From the NCBI GenBank assembly GCA_948902155.1, contig CAQVQZ010000092.1, forward strand, positions 1 through 8,549: a DNA stretch of 8,549 nucleotides. Reading direction: 5' to 3'. Numbering within the stretch: position 1 is the stretch's first letter; each line of letters starts with the position of its first letter. Positions 1-5,048 of the stretch are shown here, piece after piece. The translations under genes were made by a program, and so were the position numbers. Below the pieces are notes generated by a model. The model did not search any database. It had not been told where the DNA came from and saw only the letters and a program-made list of their open reading frames with translations. The DNA is from an uncultured Oscillibacter sp. (lineage in GTDB: Bacteria; Bacillota_A; Clostridia; Oscillospirales; Oscillospiraceae).

Positions 1-65
1 GTCATTGTCTGGCGCAAGCTCATTCCTGTCCATCGTTAATTTCAGGATGGGCTCTTAGTCTGCGT

Positions 66-1229
66 TTACCAGCGGCGGTAAACCGTCGTGACGCCCGGCT
101 TGTCGATCAGGCCGGAGATAAAGCCCCACTGGGACCAGTTCACCTTTCCGTTCAGATTCAGTTCACAGGCGGTATAGAAGCCCTCCTCATGGTCCACGCT
201 GGTGAGAATCATCACCCGTTCCACGTTGGCTCCCTTGATATAAACCACATCGCCCGTCTCGATCTCCCGGTTGTCCCGAAGGATTGTCAGGGGCGCTTCC
301 TCGCCGAACACGTAATCGCTCACCGCCATGCCGAAGGCCATGCAGCCCTTGGCGGGGCTGTAGCGGATGGATTTGTAGTCAAAGCGCATGGTGGCGCTCC
401 AGACCGTGCCGTCGGGACAGCCCTCCTGAACCAGGTCCAGCAGCTCCCGGATGTTCTCCGCCGTCCGGGTCTTGCCGTTGGGGAGACGGCCCTCCTCACA
501 GCGGGGCGTTTCCCGGTTGATGCGGTTCATCATCTCCTGGACCGTCTCGTCCCCCTGGAGGCCGAAGGCGGGCATCTCCGCCGTGGCTTCCTCCTCCGGC
601 TCCTCCGCCGGGGCGGGGCCGTTCAGAAATTCATCCAGCCGGGACCAGATCACAGCGGCCTGGGCCCGGTTCAGGTTCTCCTCTCCGGCGAAGTGGCCGT
701 CGCTCCGCCCCTGGAGCAGGCCGGTGCCCCAGCAGGTGAACACCGCGCTGTGGTAGCCGTCGGGGATGCTCGTCCAGTCGGCGATGTCCGTGGTAGAGAG
801 GTTGATGGTCTCTTGGAGGGCGTCTTTCTCCAGAATAACATTGTAGATGATCTGGGCCATGTCGTAGCGGCTCAGGGGCTGATCCACGAAGCGGTCCCAG
901 CGCTTCCCCCGGTCCCGGTAGGCGGCTTCCGCCGCCGTGCCCTGGAGGACGGGGAGGCAGGCGTCCATGGCGCGGTACTTTCCCTCCGGCGCGGCGTCGT
1001 ACGCCTCCGCCAGGAAGGAGCGGCAGAGCATGGTGCAGAACTGGGCGGCGGTGACGTCCCTTCCGGGCTGGAAGGAGCCGTCGCTGTAGCCGGTGATGAC
1101 GCCGGCCTCCACGGCCCGCTGGATGGTCTCGGAGGCCCAATGGTCCTCCGGCACGTCGTAAAAGCCCGCCGCCTGGGCCGGAAGGGTCAGACAGCAGAGG
1201 GCCAGCAGCAACAGCAGCGCTTTTTTCAT
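66..1229 (-). CDS. Secreted SLH-domain protein with degenerate papain-fold (CHAP/NlpC-like) C-terminal domain
   Basis: 387 residues. Residues 1-21 are a Sec signal peptide (KK, then a Leu-rich core, AQA-A cleavage region), so the protein is exported. Three S-layer homology repeats follow: a clear one at about 22-73 (YDVPEDHWA...GVITGYSDGSFQP...), a degenerate one at 80-133, and one at 145-203 ending in RAQAAVIWSRL. SLH repeats bind secondary cell-wall polymers, so it is probably wall-attached. An acidic, Pro/Glu-rich linker (204-222) leads to a 160-residue domain. Its layout (G-C296-x-A-F, then ETGDVV at 324-329, then VMIL at 339-342 and a LNxNGKVNW segment) resembles CHAP-like domains often fused to SLH repeats in gut Clostridia. 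In relatives I recall, a His stands just before the hydrophobic strand; here that spot reads V-E337-R338-V, so peptidase or amidase activity is doubtful. The ATG at 1227-1229 has an AAAGGAG site 11 nt upstream. Confidence 0.88.
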   Translation of the reverse strand: MKKALLLLLALCCLTLPAQAAGFYDVPEDHWASETIQRAVEAGVITGYSDGSFQPGRDVTAAQFCTMLCRSFLAEAYDAAPEGKYRAMDACLPVLQGTAAEAAYRDRGKRWDRFVDQPLSRYDMAQIIYNVILEKDALQETINLSTTDIADWTSIPDGYHSAVFTCWGTGLLQGRSDGHFAGEENLNRAQAAVIWSRLDEFLNGPAPAEEPEEEATAEMPAFGLQGDETVQEMMNRINRETPRCEEGRLPNGKTRTAENIRELLDLVQEGCPDGTVWSATMRFDYKSIRYSPAKGCMAFGMAVSDYVFGEEAPLTILRDNREIETGDVVYIKGANVERVMILTSVDHEEGFYTACELNLNGKVNWSQWGFISGLIDKPGVTTVYRRW

Positions 1230-1262
1230 AGAATTGGGTACTCCTTTGGATAGATTTCTTCC

Positions 1263-1291
1263 ATTGTACCACGCCGGGGAACAAAGCGCAA
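1263..1291 (-). promoter_or_regulatory. Putative sigma-A promoter of the SLH-protein gene
   Basis: On the minus strand, TTGCGC (1286-1291) and TACAAT (1263-1268) are separated by exactly 17 bp. The -10 matches the consensus at 5 of 6 bases; the -35 keeps TTG only. It lies 33 bp upstream of the start codon, leaving a short leader that carries the AAAGGAG site. It would make the SLH gene a separate transcription unit from the upstream cysteine-rich gene, which has its own terminator. Confidence 0.5.
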
Positions 1292-1391
1292 GCTGCCGAA
1301 AGGACCGAGAAATGTCCGAATTGAAAATTTAACATGGGGGTGATGGTTGGCAGGCCGTCCGTATTTGCGGCGCGTTCTCGTTTGGACCGAA

Positions 1392-1422
1392 ATGTAGGGG
1401 CGGCTGATAGCCGCCCCTACAT
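1392..1422. repeat. Perfect 31-bp palindrome (REP/MITE-like hairpin)
   Basis: Arms ATGTAGGGGCGGCT (1392-1405) and AGCCGCCCCTACAT (1409-1422) pair over 14 bp with a 3-nt GAT loop. The stem is very stable and has no T-tract on either side, so it is not a standard intrinsic terminator. It lies about 100 bp upstream of the SLH promoter, in non-coding DNA. The compact GC-rich form fits a dispersed REP-type element, but only one copy is present here, so that is inference. Confidence 0.75.
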
Positions 1423-1472
1423 AAAAGCTTCGATTGCGACATTTCAGAAGAATCGGCGCTCTTCCCATTTCC

Positions 1473-1502
1473 GAAAAACGGAGTGGGCAAAGCCCACTCC
1501 GT
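1473..1502 (-). terminator. Rho-independent terminator of the lipoprotein/ModE-like/Cys-rich operon
   Basis: On the minus strand an 11-bp perfect stem (ACGGAGTGGGC / GCCCACTCCGT, 1478-1502) with a TTT loop is followed at once by TTTTT (1473-1477). It starts 39 nt beyond the stop codon of the 86-residue gene. This is the only convincing terminator downstream of the three minus-strand genes that begin at 3167, which suggests they share a transcript. Confidence 0.88.
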
Positions 1503-1541
1503 ATCGTATAAGGCGTCAACGCAATATCCAGGCGCGGCGAA

Positions 1542-1802
1542 TCAGCAGCAGCTGATCTGCCGGATGCACTCGGCGCTGATCTGCGGCGGGATGCTCATGG
1601 TCATCGCGCCGCTGTACTCGATGCAGACGCACTGCCCTACCTGGAAGCAGCAGGCGCGGTCGGTATGGACCAGGACCTCCTGACAGCCGCACAGGTCGCA
1701 GACCAGCAGCTGGCAGCAGCCTACCCGCAGGACCCGGGCCTTCATGGTGACGGGCTCCCGGCGCTCGGCGCACTCCTGGCACGCATCGCAAACAGGTTCC
1801 AT
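1542..1802 (-). CDS. Small cysteine-rich conserved hypothetical protein (15 Cys in 86 residues)
   Basis: 86 residues with no signal peptide and no membrane segment. Fifteen cysteines lie at 5, 8, 11, 29, 30, 35, 38, 40, 51, 52, 58, 60, 79, 85 and 86: an N-terminal CxxCxxC, a CxxCxC, three CC pairs (one at the very C-terminus) and a CxC. This density suggests metal binding or disulfide cross-linking, as in spore-coat-like or metallothionein-like proteins, but no known family could be named with confidence. The middle and end (about 24-75, ending G56...SIPPQI75) look like a small beta-barrel; the segment matches one in both lipoproteins at 5927-7651. The ATG at 1800-1802 has GGGAGG (1811-1816) 8 nt upstream. 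The gene sits 65 bp after the ModE-like gene with no clear promoter or terminator between, so it is probably the last gene of that operon. I recall similar small proteins in other gut Clostridia, but function is unknown. Confidence 0.82.
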   Translation of the reverse strand: MEPVCDACQECAERREPVTMKARVLRVGCCQLLVCDLCGCQEVLVHTDRACCFQVGQCVCIEYSGAMTMSIPPQISAECIRQISCC

Positions 1803-1867
1803 ATTGGATTCCTCCCTATCATTCGAATGTATCCCATTCTATGCGGGAGGGGCCTCCAAGGTGCGGC

Positions 1868-2221
1868 TCAGGGATGGAAGCGGGCCTGGAAGCGCTCCTG
1901 GGCGTAGGCCGCCACCTCGTCCTGGAGGGCCTGATAGGCTTCCAGCAGCTCCAGAGCCTGGGCGGTCAGCACGGCCCCGCCGCCATTCCGCCCGCCGATG
2001 GTGGAATCCAGCAGCTTGCAGCCGAAGGCGTCCTCGGCGGCGTGGATGATGCGCCACGCCTTGGAATAGGCCATGCCCATAGACGCCGCCGCCGCCCGCA
2101 GGGACTGCTTTTCCCGGACGGCGGACAGCAGCGCGGCAACCCCCGGCCCAAAGCGGCGCTGGCCCTCGCCGTCCAGCAGGCGGAGGGTGACGGTAAGGCG
2201 CAGGTCATTGGCGGTCTTCAT
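1868..2221 (-). CDS. ModE-N-type winged helix-turn-helix DNA-binding protein
   Basis: 117 residues. The protein matches the N-terminal DNA-binding domain of molybdate regulator ModE and of stand-alone LysR-like wHTH proteins: FGPGVAALLSAV (24-35), helix-turn-helix SLRAAAASMGMAYSKAWRII (40-59), then AEDAFGCKLLDS and the glycine-rich wing GGRNGGGAVLT (77-87), ending with an amphipathic helix (88-115) typical of dimerisation. The C-terminal TOBE/Mop molybdate-binding domains of full ModE (about 260 residues) are absent and no modABC genes lie nearby, so its ligand and targets are unknown. Of two in-frame ATGs (2225-2227 and 2219-2221) I chose the second, because the AAAGGAG site is 7 nt from it but only 1 nt from the first. 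Its start overlaps the end of the upstream lipoprotein gene by 17 nt, implying coupled translation. It may regulate its own operon. Confidence 0.88.
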   Translation of the reverse strand: MKTANDLRLTVTLRLLDGEGQRRFGPGVAALLSAVREKQSLRAAAASMGMAYSKAWRIIHAAEDAFGCKLLDSTIGGRNGGGAVLTAQALELLEAYQALQDEVAAYAQERFQARFHP

Positions 2222-3167
2222 AGTCATACTCCTTTCGCTCGACCAATTGGGGCTCGCCGTCCCAGAACTCCCAGATTTCCATGAAATAGGAGGCGGTGTT
2301 GTCGGCGTTGACCTGGAAAACCGGGACCTCCCGGCTGACCAGGACCAAGTCTGTCTCAATGGACCACTCGGCGGGGCGGGGGCGGAGAAAATCCCCCTCC
2401 TTGGGGAGCCACACCTCCCGCGCGCCCTCCCGGTCGGAATCCAGATAGCCGGAATCGGGCTGGAAGTCGAGGACCAGCCGCTCCACCCGCTGCAAATACA
2501 GCTCTCCGTTCTCGTCGGGCATGTAGTGCTCCGTGACCCACTGGGACCCGGCCATGCCGGATTTGTATTCGGCGGTGACTTCCCCGTTCTCCCCCATCTC
2601 CGGGTGGGCCTCCGCCCCCTGGAGGATACAGGCGAAGCGGTACTGCTCCGTTTCCTGGTCCCAAGTCCAATAAAAATAAGGAATGATGTTGTTGCACGGC
2701 CAACCAAAAAGACCGAAGTCTGTATTGCCGTCAAAGTTCAGGTCCAAGGCCTCCATGCAGCCCTCCCAAGAGGACCAGCACACCGTGTAGTCATAATACG
2801 GATTTGTGGGTACATCCTGGTCGAAGTTCAACTCCGACTCAAGGCCCTCTCGGGCCAAAATGGTTTGAATGAGCGCATTCCCGTCGTATACCCGGACTTC
2901 CCGGATGCCCGGGCCAAATTCCTCCCGGCCCCTCCCCACCGCTTCCAGCCGCAGGGTCCGCCCGTCCGCCAGGGGTGCGTCCAGGGTCAGGACCACATGG
3001 TCCGCCGTCTCGTCTACGAGGATTTCCTCTTCCTCCGGCGGCGTTTCCTCCGGGGCGGGGTCCGCCGGGACCTCCTGGGACGGCGGGGTCTCCTCCCCCG
3101 CCACCTCCGCCGGTACGGCGCAGGCGGACAGCAGCAAAACCAGCAGCAGGCTCAACACTCGGCGCAT
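2205..3167 (-). CDS. Lipoprotein with XAC2610/FG-GAP-like DxNxDGxxD domain
   Basis: 320 residues. A lipoprotein signal ends in the lipobox L13-S-A-C16, so the mature protein is anchored by Cys16 to the outer face of the membrane. A Pro/Glu-rich tether of very acidic composition (17-55) spans the wall-proximal zone. A beta-rich region follows, with the loop D142-L-N-F-D-G-N-T-D150 at its centre: the spacing of D142, N144, D146, N148 and D150 is that of a calcium-binding loop, as in XAC2610-type and FG-GAP/VCBS-like proteins. The next segment (FGLFGWPCNN...PYFYWTWDQETEQYRF) is typical of that group. Cys130, 137, 158 and 180 could form disulfides. The role is unknown; ligand or surface sensing is possible given the co-transcribed DNA-binding protein. 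The start at 3165-3167 has AAAGGG about 10 nt upstream. It is the first gene of a probable three-gene operon. Confidence 0.85.
   Translation of the reverse strand: MRRVLSLLLVLLLSACAVPAEVAGEETPPSQEVPADPAPEETPPEEEEILVDETADHVVLTLDAPLADGRTLRLEAVGRGREEFGPGIREVRVYDGNALIQTILAREGLESELNFDQDVPTNPYYDYTVCWSSWEGCMEALDLNFDGNTDFGLFGWPCNNIIPYFYWTWDQETEQYRFACILQGAEAHPEMGENGEVTAEYKSGMAGSQWVTEHYMPDENGELYLQRVERLVLDFQPDSGYLDSDREGAREVWLPKEGDFLRPRPAEWSIETDLVLVSREVPVFQVNADNTASYFMEIWEFWDGEPQLVERKEYDYEDRQ
2229..2235 (-). promoter_or_regulatory. Ribosome binding site that decides the ModE-like start
   Basis: AAAGGAG on the minus strand lies inside the coding sequence of the upstream lipoprotein gene. The spacing is 7 nt to the ATG at 2219-2221 and 1 nt to the ATG at 2225-2227, which favours the shorter 117-residue product. 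Ribosomes finishing the lipoprotein (stop at 2205-2207) would pass over this site, so the two genes are probably translationally coupled. Confidence 0.7.
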
Positions 3168-3204
3168 ATCTCCGATTCCCTTTCCCTAAAGATTTGATAA
3201 ACCC

Positions 3205-3213
3205 AGTATAGCA
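3205..3213 (-). promoter_or_regulatory. Extended -10 promoter for the lipoprotein operon
   Basis: The minus strand reads TGCTATACT: a TG one base upstream of TATACT (5 of 6 to consensus), which is the extended -10 pattern able to work with a weak -35. No good -35 hexamer is found 16-18 bp upstream, in line with that type. Transcription would begin near 3198, about 30 nt before the start codon. Confidence 0.5.
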
Positions 3214-3290
3214 GGTTTTTCCTCCAAAAGGGGTAACAAAAAGGTGACATTTTTTTGCCAGAGCCGCCAAAACTGGAAATGAAACCCAGC

Positions 3291-3319
3291 TTGACATCCA
3301 GTCCTTGGGGCAGTATCAT
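3291..3319 (+). promoter_or_regulatory. Near-consensus sigma-A promoter of pfkA
   Basis: A perfect TTGACA (3291-3296), a 17-bp spacer and TATCAT (3314-3319; 5 of 6). This is the strongest promoter in the window, as expected for a glycolytic gene. Transcription should start near 3326, giving a leader of about 67 nt with two GC-rich hairpins before the GGAGG site. Confidence 0.8.
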
Positions 3320-3333
3320 GTTAGGCGGAGAGA

Positions 3334-3373
3334 GCCGGCCCGGAGCCGGCAGCATACGCCTTGCGAAAAGGCG
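3334..3373 (+). promoter_or_regulatory. Two consecutive hairpins in the pfkA leader
   Basis: Hairpin 1: GCCGGC (3334-3339), loop CCGGA, GCCGGC (3345-3350). Hairpin 2: CGCCTT (3357-3362), loop GCGAA, AAGGCG (3368-3373). The second ends 7 nt before the GGAGG site (3381-3385), leaving that site free. They could stabilise the mRNA 5' end or be regulatory; nothing identifies a riboswitch class. Confidence 0.45.
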
Positions 3374-3392
3374 GGGATTCGGAGGTTTTTGT

Positions 3393-4403
3393 ATGGAGAA
3401 GAAGGTAAAGAGAATCGGCGTGCTCACCAGCGGCGGCGACGCGCCGGGCATGAACGCGGCCGTCCGCGCCGTGGTCCGGGCTTCCATCGCCCGGGGCATC
3501 GGCTGCATCGGCATCCGCCGGGGCTGGAACGGCCTCATCACCAGCGATTTCGTTCCGCTGACCTCCTCCAGCGTCAGCCACATCATCAACAAGGGCGGCA
3601 CCATGCTCTACACCGCCCGGAGCCTGGAGTTTATGGAGGAGGCGGGCCGGGCCAAGGCCCTGGCCACCTGCCGCCTTCTGGGCCTGGACGGCATCGTGGC
3701 CATCGGCGGCGACGGCACCTTCCGGGGGGCCCTGGCCATCTCCCGCCAGGCCGCCAAGGACGGCATGGACCTCCGGGTGGTGGGCATCCCCGCCACCATC
3801 GACAACGACATCGGCTGCTCCCACTACACCATCGGCTTCGACTCCGCCTGCAACACCGCCATCGAGTGCATCGATAAGCTGCGGGACACCATGCAGTCCC
3901 ACGAGCGCTGCTCCGTGGTGGAGGTCATGGGCCGCCACGCGGGCTATCTGGCCCTGTACGTGGGCATCTCCGTGGGCGCCACCGCCGTGCTGATCCCCGA
4001 GCGGGAGCCGGACTTTGAGCGGGACATCGTGGAGAAGATCCGCCGGGCCCGCCTGGCGGGGACCACCCACTACATGGTGGTGGTGGCCGAGGGCGCGGGC
4101 AGCGCCATCGAGATCAGCCAGCGCATCCACGACGAGCTGGGCATCGACCCCCGCGTCACCGTCCTGGGCCACATCCAGCGGGGCGGCTCCCCCAGCGCCC
4201 GGGACCGGGAGACCGCCAGCCGCATGGGCTATGACGCGGTGAAGGTCCTGGCCGAGGGCGAGGGCAACCGCATCATCGGCATCCTGGACGGCCGTCTGGC
4301 GGACATGGACATGGAGGAGGCCCTGGCCATGACCAAGACCTTCCAGATGGACCGCTATCAGATTCTGGAGGCTCTGACCAACAGCTGCGGGCCGGATTTC
4401 TGA
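3393..4403 (+). CDS. pfkA: ATP-dependent 6-phosphofructokinase
   Basis: 336 residues, close to the usual 320. It phosphorylates fructose 6-phosphate to fructose 1,6-bisphosphate with ATP, the committed step of glycolysis, as a cytoplasmic tetramer. Visible motifs: nucleotide loop GVLTSGGDAPGMNAA (9-23); GGDGT (105-109), with Gly108 where PPi-dependent enzymes carry Asp, pointing to ATP; the catalytic TIDND (135-139) with Asp137 as base; VEVMGR (176-181); and the substrate-binding HIQRGGSP (260-267). Two departures from E. coli PfkA: the Gly at its position 124 is Ala134 here (Lys in PPi enzymes), and effector-site Arg54 corresponds to Ser58, so allosteric control may differ. The ATG at 3393-3395 is chosen because GGAGG lies 7 nt upstream and the family begins with K-R-I-G-V-L-T-S-G-G; an in-frame ATG at 3255 lies upstream of the promoter and is rejected. 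It is a single-gene unit with its own promoter and terminator. Confidence 0.96.
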   Translation: MEKKVKRIGVLTSGGDAPGMNAAVRAVVRASIARGIGCIGIRRGWNGLITSDFVPLTSSSVSHIINKGGTMLYTARSLEFMEEAGRAKALATCRLLGLDGIVAIGGDGTFRGALAISRQAAKDGMDLRVVGIPATIDNDIGCSHYTIGFDSACNTAIECIDKLRDTMQSHERCSVVEVMGRHAGYLALYVGISVGATAVLIPEREPDFERDIVEKIRRARLAGTTHYMVVVAEGAGSAIEISQRIHDELGIDPRVTVLGHIQRGGSPSARDRETASRMGYDAVKVLAEGEGNRIIGILDGRLADMDMEEALAMTKTFQMDRYQILEALTNSCGPDF

Positions 4404-4417
4404 TGTTCGTACATACC

Positions 4418-4460
4418 AAGTGCCTTGCGGGGATTTCCCGCAAGGCACTTATTTAATGTT
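4418..4460 (+). terminator. Terminator downstream of pfkA
   Basis: A perfect 14-bp stem, AAGTGCCTTGCGGG (4418-4431) with CCCGCAAGGCACTT (4437-4450) and a GATTT loop, begins 14 nt after the pfkA stop and is followed by ATTTAATGTT. The U-tract is broken but the stem is very stable, so termination is likely. It separates pfkA from the LytTR operon. Confidence 0.8.
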
Positions 4461-4516
4461 AGGGGACGGGCCGGTATAGGACCGTCATTCCGTCAGGCCC
4501 GCCGCCGGGGTTTTTC

Positions 4517-4548
4517 GACCATCCGTCCCCCACCCGCCGCCGATGGTC
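4517..4548 (+). promoter_or_regulatory. Inverted repeat upstream of the LytTR promoter (possible operator)
   Basis: GACCATC (4517-4523) and GATGGTC (4542-4548) form a 7-bp inverted repeat with an 18-bp gap, ending 9 bp before the proposed -35. LytTR proteins often bind paired sites just upstream of their own promoter, so autoregulation is plausible. The repeat is short and could be chance. Confidence 0.3.
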
Positions 4549-4557
4549 CGTTTCCCC

Positions 4558-4586
4558 TGGACGGCGGGGCCCGCTTTGGGTATACT
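4558..4586 (+). promoter_or_regulatory. Promoter of the LytTR/DUF3021 operon
   Basis: TGGACG (4558-4563, 4 of 6) and TATACT (4581-4586, 5 of 6) with a 17-bp spacer. Transcription would start near 4593, only about 18 nt before the ATG and just upstream of the AGGAGG site, giving a very short leader. Confidence 0.55.
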
Positions 4587-4610
4587 GAGGGCAGAGAGGA
4601 GGCGGAGGCC

Positions 4611-5048
4611 ATGAAAATCGACGTGACCCTGGACCCGGCGCTGGAAGAGCTGCTGGTCAAGGTCCTGTCCCCAGGGGAGACGCCGGAGCTGGCGGACCTC
4701 CTGGCCCGCCTGGAGGAGCCGGGACGGCTGGCCGGGTTCCGGGACGGGGAGGCCGTGCTCCTGGAGCCGGGGGATATCCTCCGCTTCTACGGCGAGGACA
4801 AGGAGGTCCGGGCCCAGACCCGGAGCGGGGACGTGTATACCGTCCGCCTCCGGCTCTACGAGCTGGAGGAGCGGCTGGACCGGCGGACCTTTGTCCGGGT
4901 GTCCCACTCGGAGATCGTCAACTGGAAGCGGGTGACGGCCCTGGACCTGAGCCTGTCCGGAACCATCCGGGTGTCCCTGGAGGGCGGGGTGACAACTTAC
5001 GTCTCCCGGCGTTACGTGAAGAAGATCAAGGAGGTGCTGGGCGTATGA
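4611..5048 (+). CDS. LytTR-family DNA-binding transcriptional regulator
   Basis: 145 residues. The C-terminal two thirds (about 45-144) is a LytTR DNA-binding domain: GDILRFYGEDKEVRAQTRSGDVYTV, then RLYELEERL, FVRVSHSEIVNWKRV (94-108) and the closing YVSRRYVKKIKEVLG (130-144). The N-terminal 40 residues replace the usual response-regulator receiver domain and hold no phosphorylatable Asp pocket, so this is the short, non-two-component LytTR type. These short regulators are usually encoded next to a DUF3021 membrane protein that is thought to hold or inhibit them. That holds here: the next gene starts at 5045, overlapping the stop codon by 4 nt (ATGA). The ATG at 4611 has AGGAGG 8 nt upstream; in-frame upstream extension has no start with a ribosome site. 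Likely autoregulated; targets are unknown. Confidence 0.93.
   Translation: MKIDVTLDPALEELLVKVLSPGETPELADLLARLEEPGRLAGFRDGEAVLLEPGDILRFYGEDKEVRAQTRSGDVYTVRLRLYELEERLDRRTFVRVSHSEIVNWKRVTALDLSLSGTIRVSLEGGVTTYVSRRYVKKIKEVLGV

Larger units (their letters stand above)
1230..1541. other. 312-bp gene-free stretch between two minus-strand genes
   Basis: From high to low coordinates this stretch holds the intrinsic terminator of the cysteine-rich gene (1473-1502), a perfect 31-bp palindrome (1392-1422), and the promoter and ribosome binding site of the SLH gene (1241-1291). Open frames in it have no ribosome binding sites or recognisable protein features, so I regard it as non-coding. Confidence 0.7.

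Noticed and set aside
30..50. CCATC...GATGG as terminator of the SLH gene
   Set aside because: A 5-bp stem with an 11-nt loop and no T-tract is too weak.
1..65. An open minus-strand frame starting with ATG at 31-33 and running off the left edge
   Set aside because: Only 11 codons are visible, with no ribosome binding site upstream and no recognisable sequence; a stop lies in frame just upstream.
189..1253. Long plus-strand open frame opposite the SLH gene
   Set aside because: It mirrors the minus-strand SLH gene, has no ribosome binding site, and its product is an Arg/Ala/Gly-rich translation typical of GC-rich antisense frames; the opposite strand has a signal peptide and SLH repeats.
1836..1843. 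CATAGAAT on the minus strand as a sporulation SigE -10 for the Cys-rich gene
   Set aside because: The -10 resembles CATACAAT, but no ATA-type -35 lies at the right distance upstream.
1846..1857. GGAGG-GG-CCTCC hairpin between the ModE-like and Cys-rich genes as a terminator
   Set aside because: Only 5 bp with a 2-nt loop and no T-tract, so it should not end transcription.
2073..3197. 374-codon plus-strand open frame opposite the ModE-like and lipoprotein genes
   Set aside because: Antisense shadow. It has no ribosome site and no domain, while the minus-strand frames have a lipobox, a Ca-loop motif and a wHTH domain.
3321..4448. 375-codon minus-strand open frame opposite pfkA
   Set aside because: pfkA on the plus strand is certain from its motifs; this frame is an Ala/Gly/His/Asp-rich artefact of GC-rich codon use.
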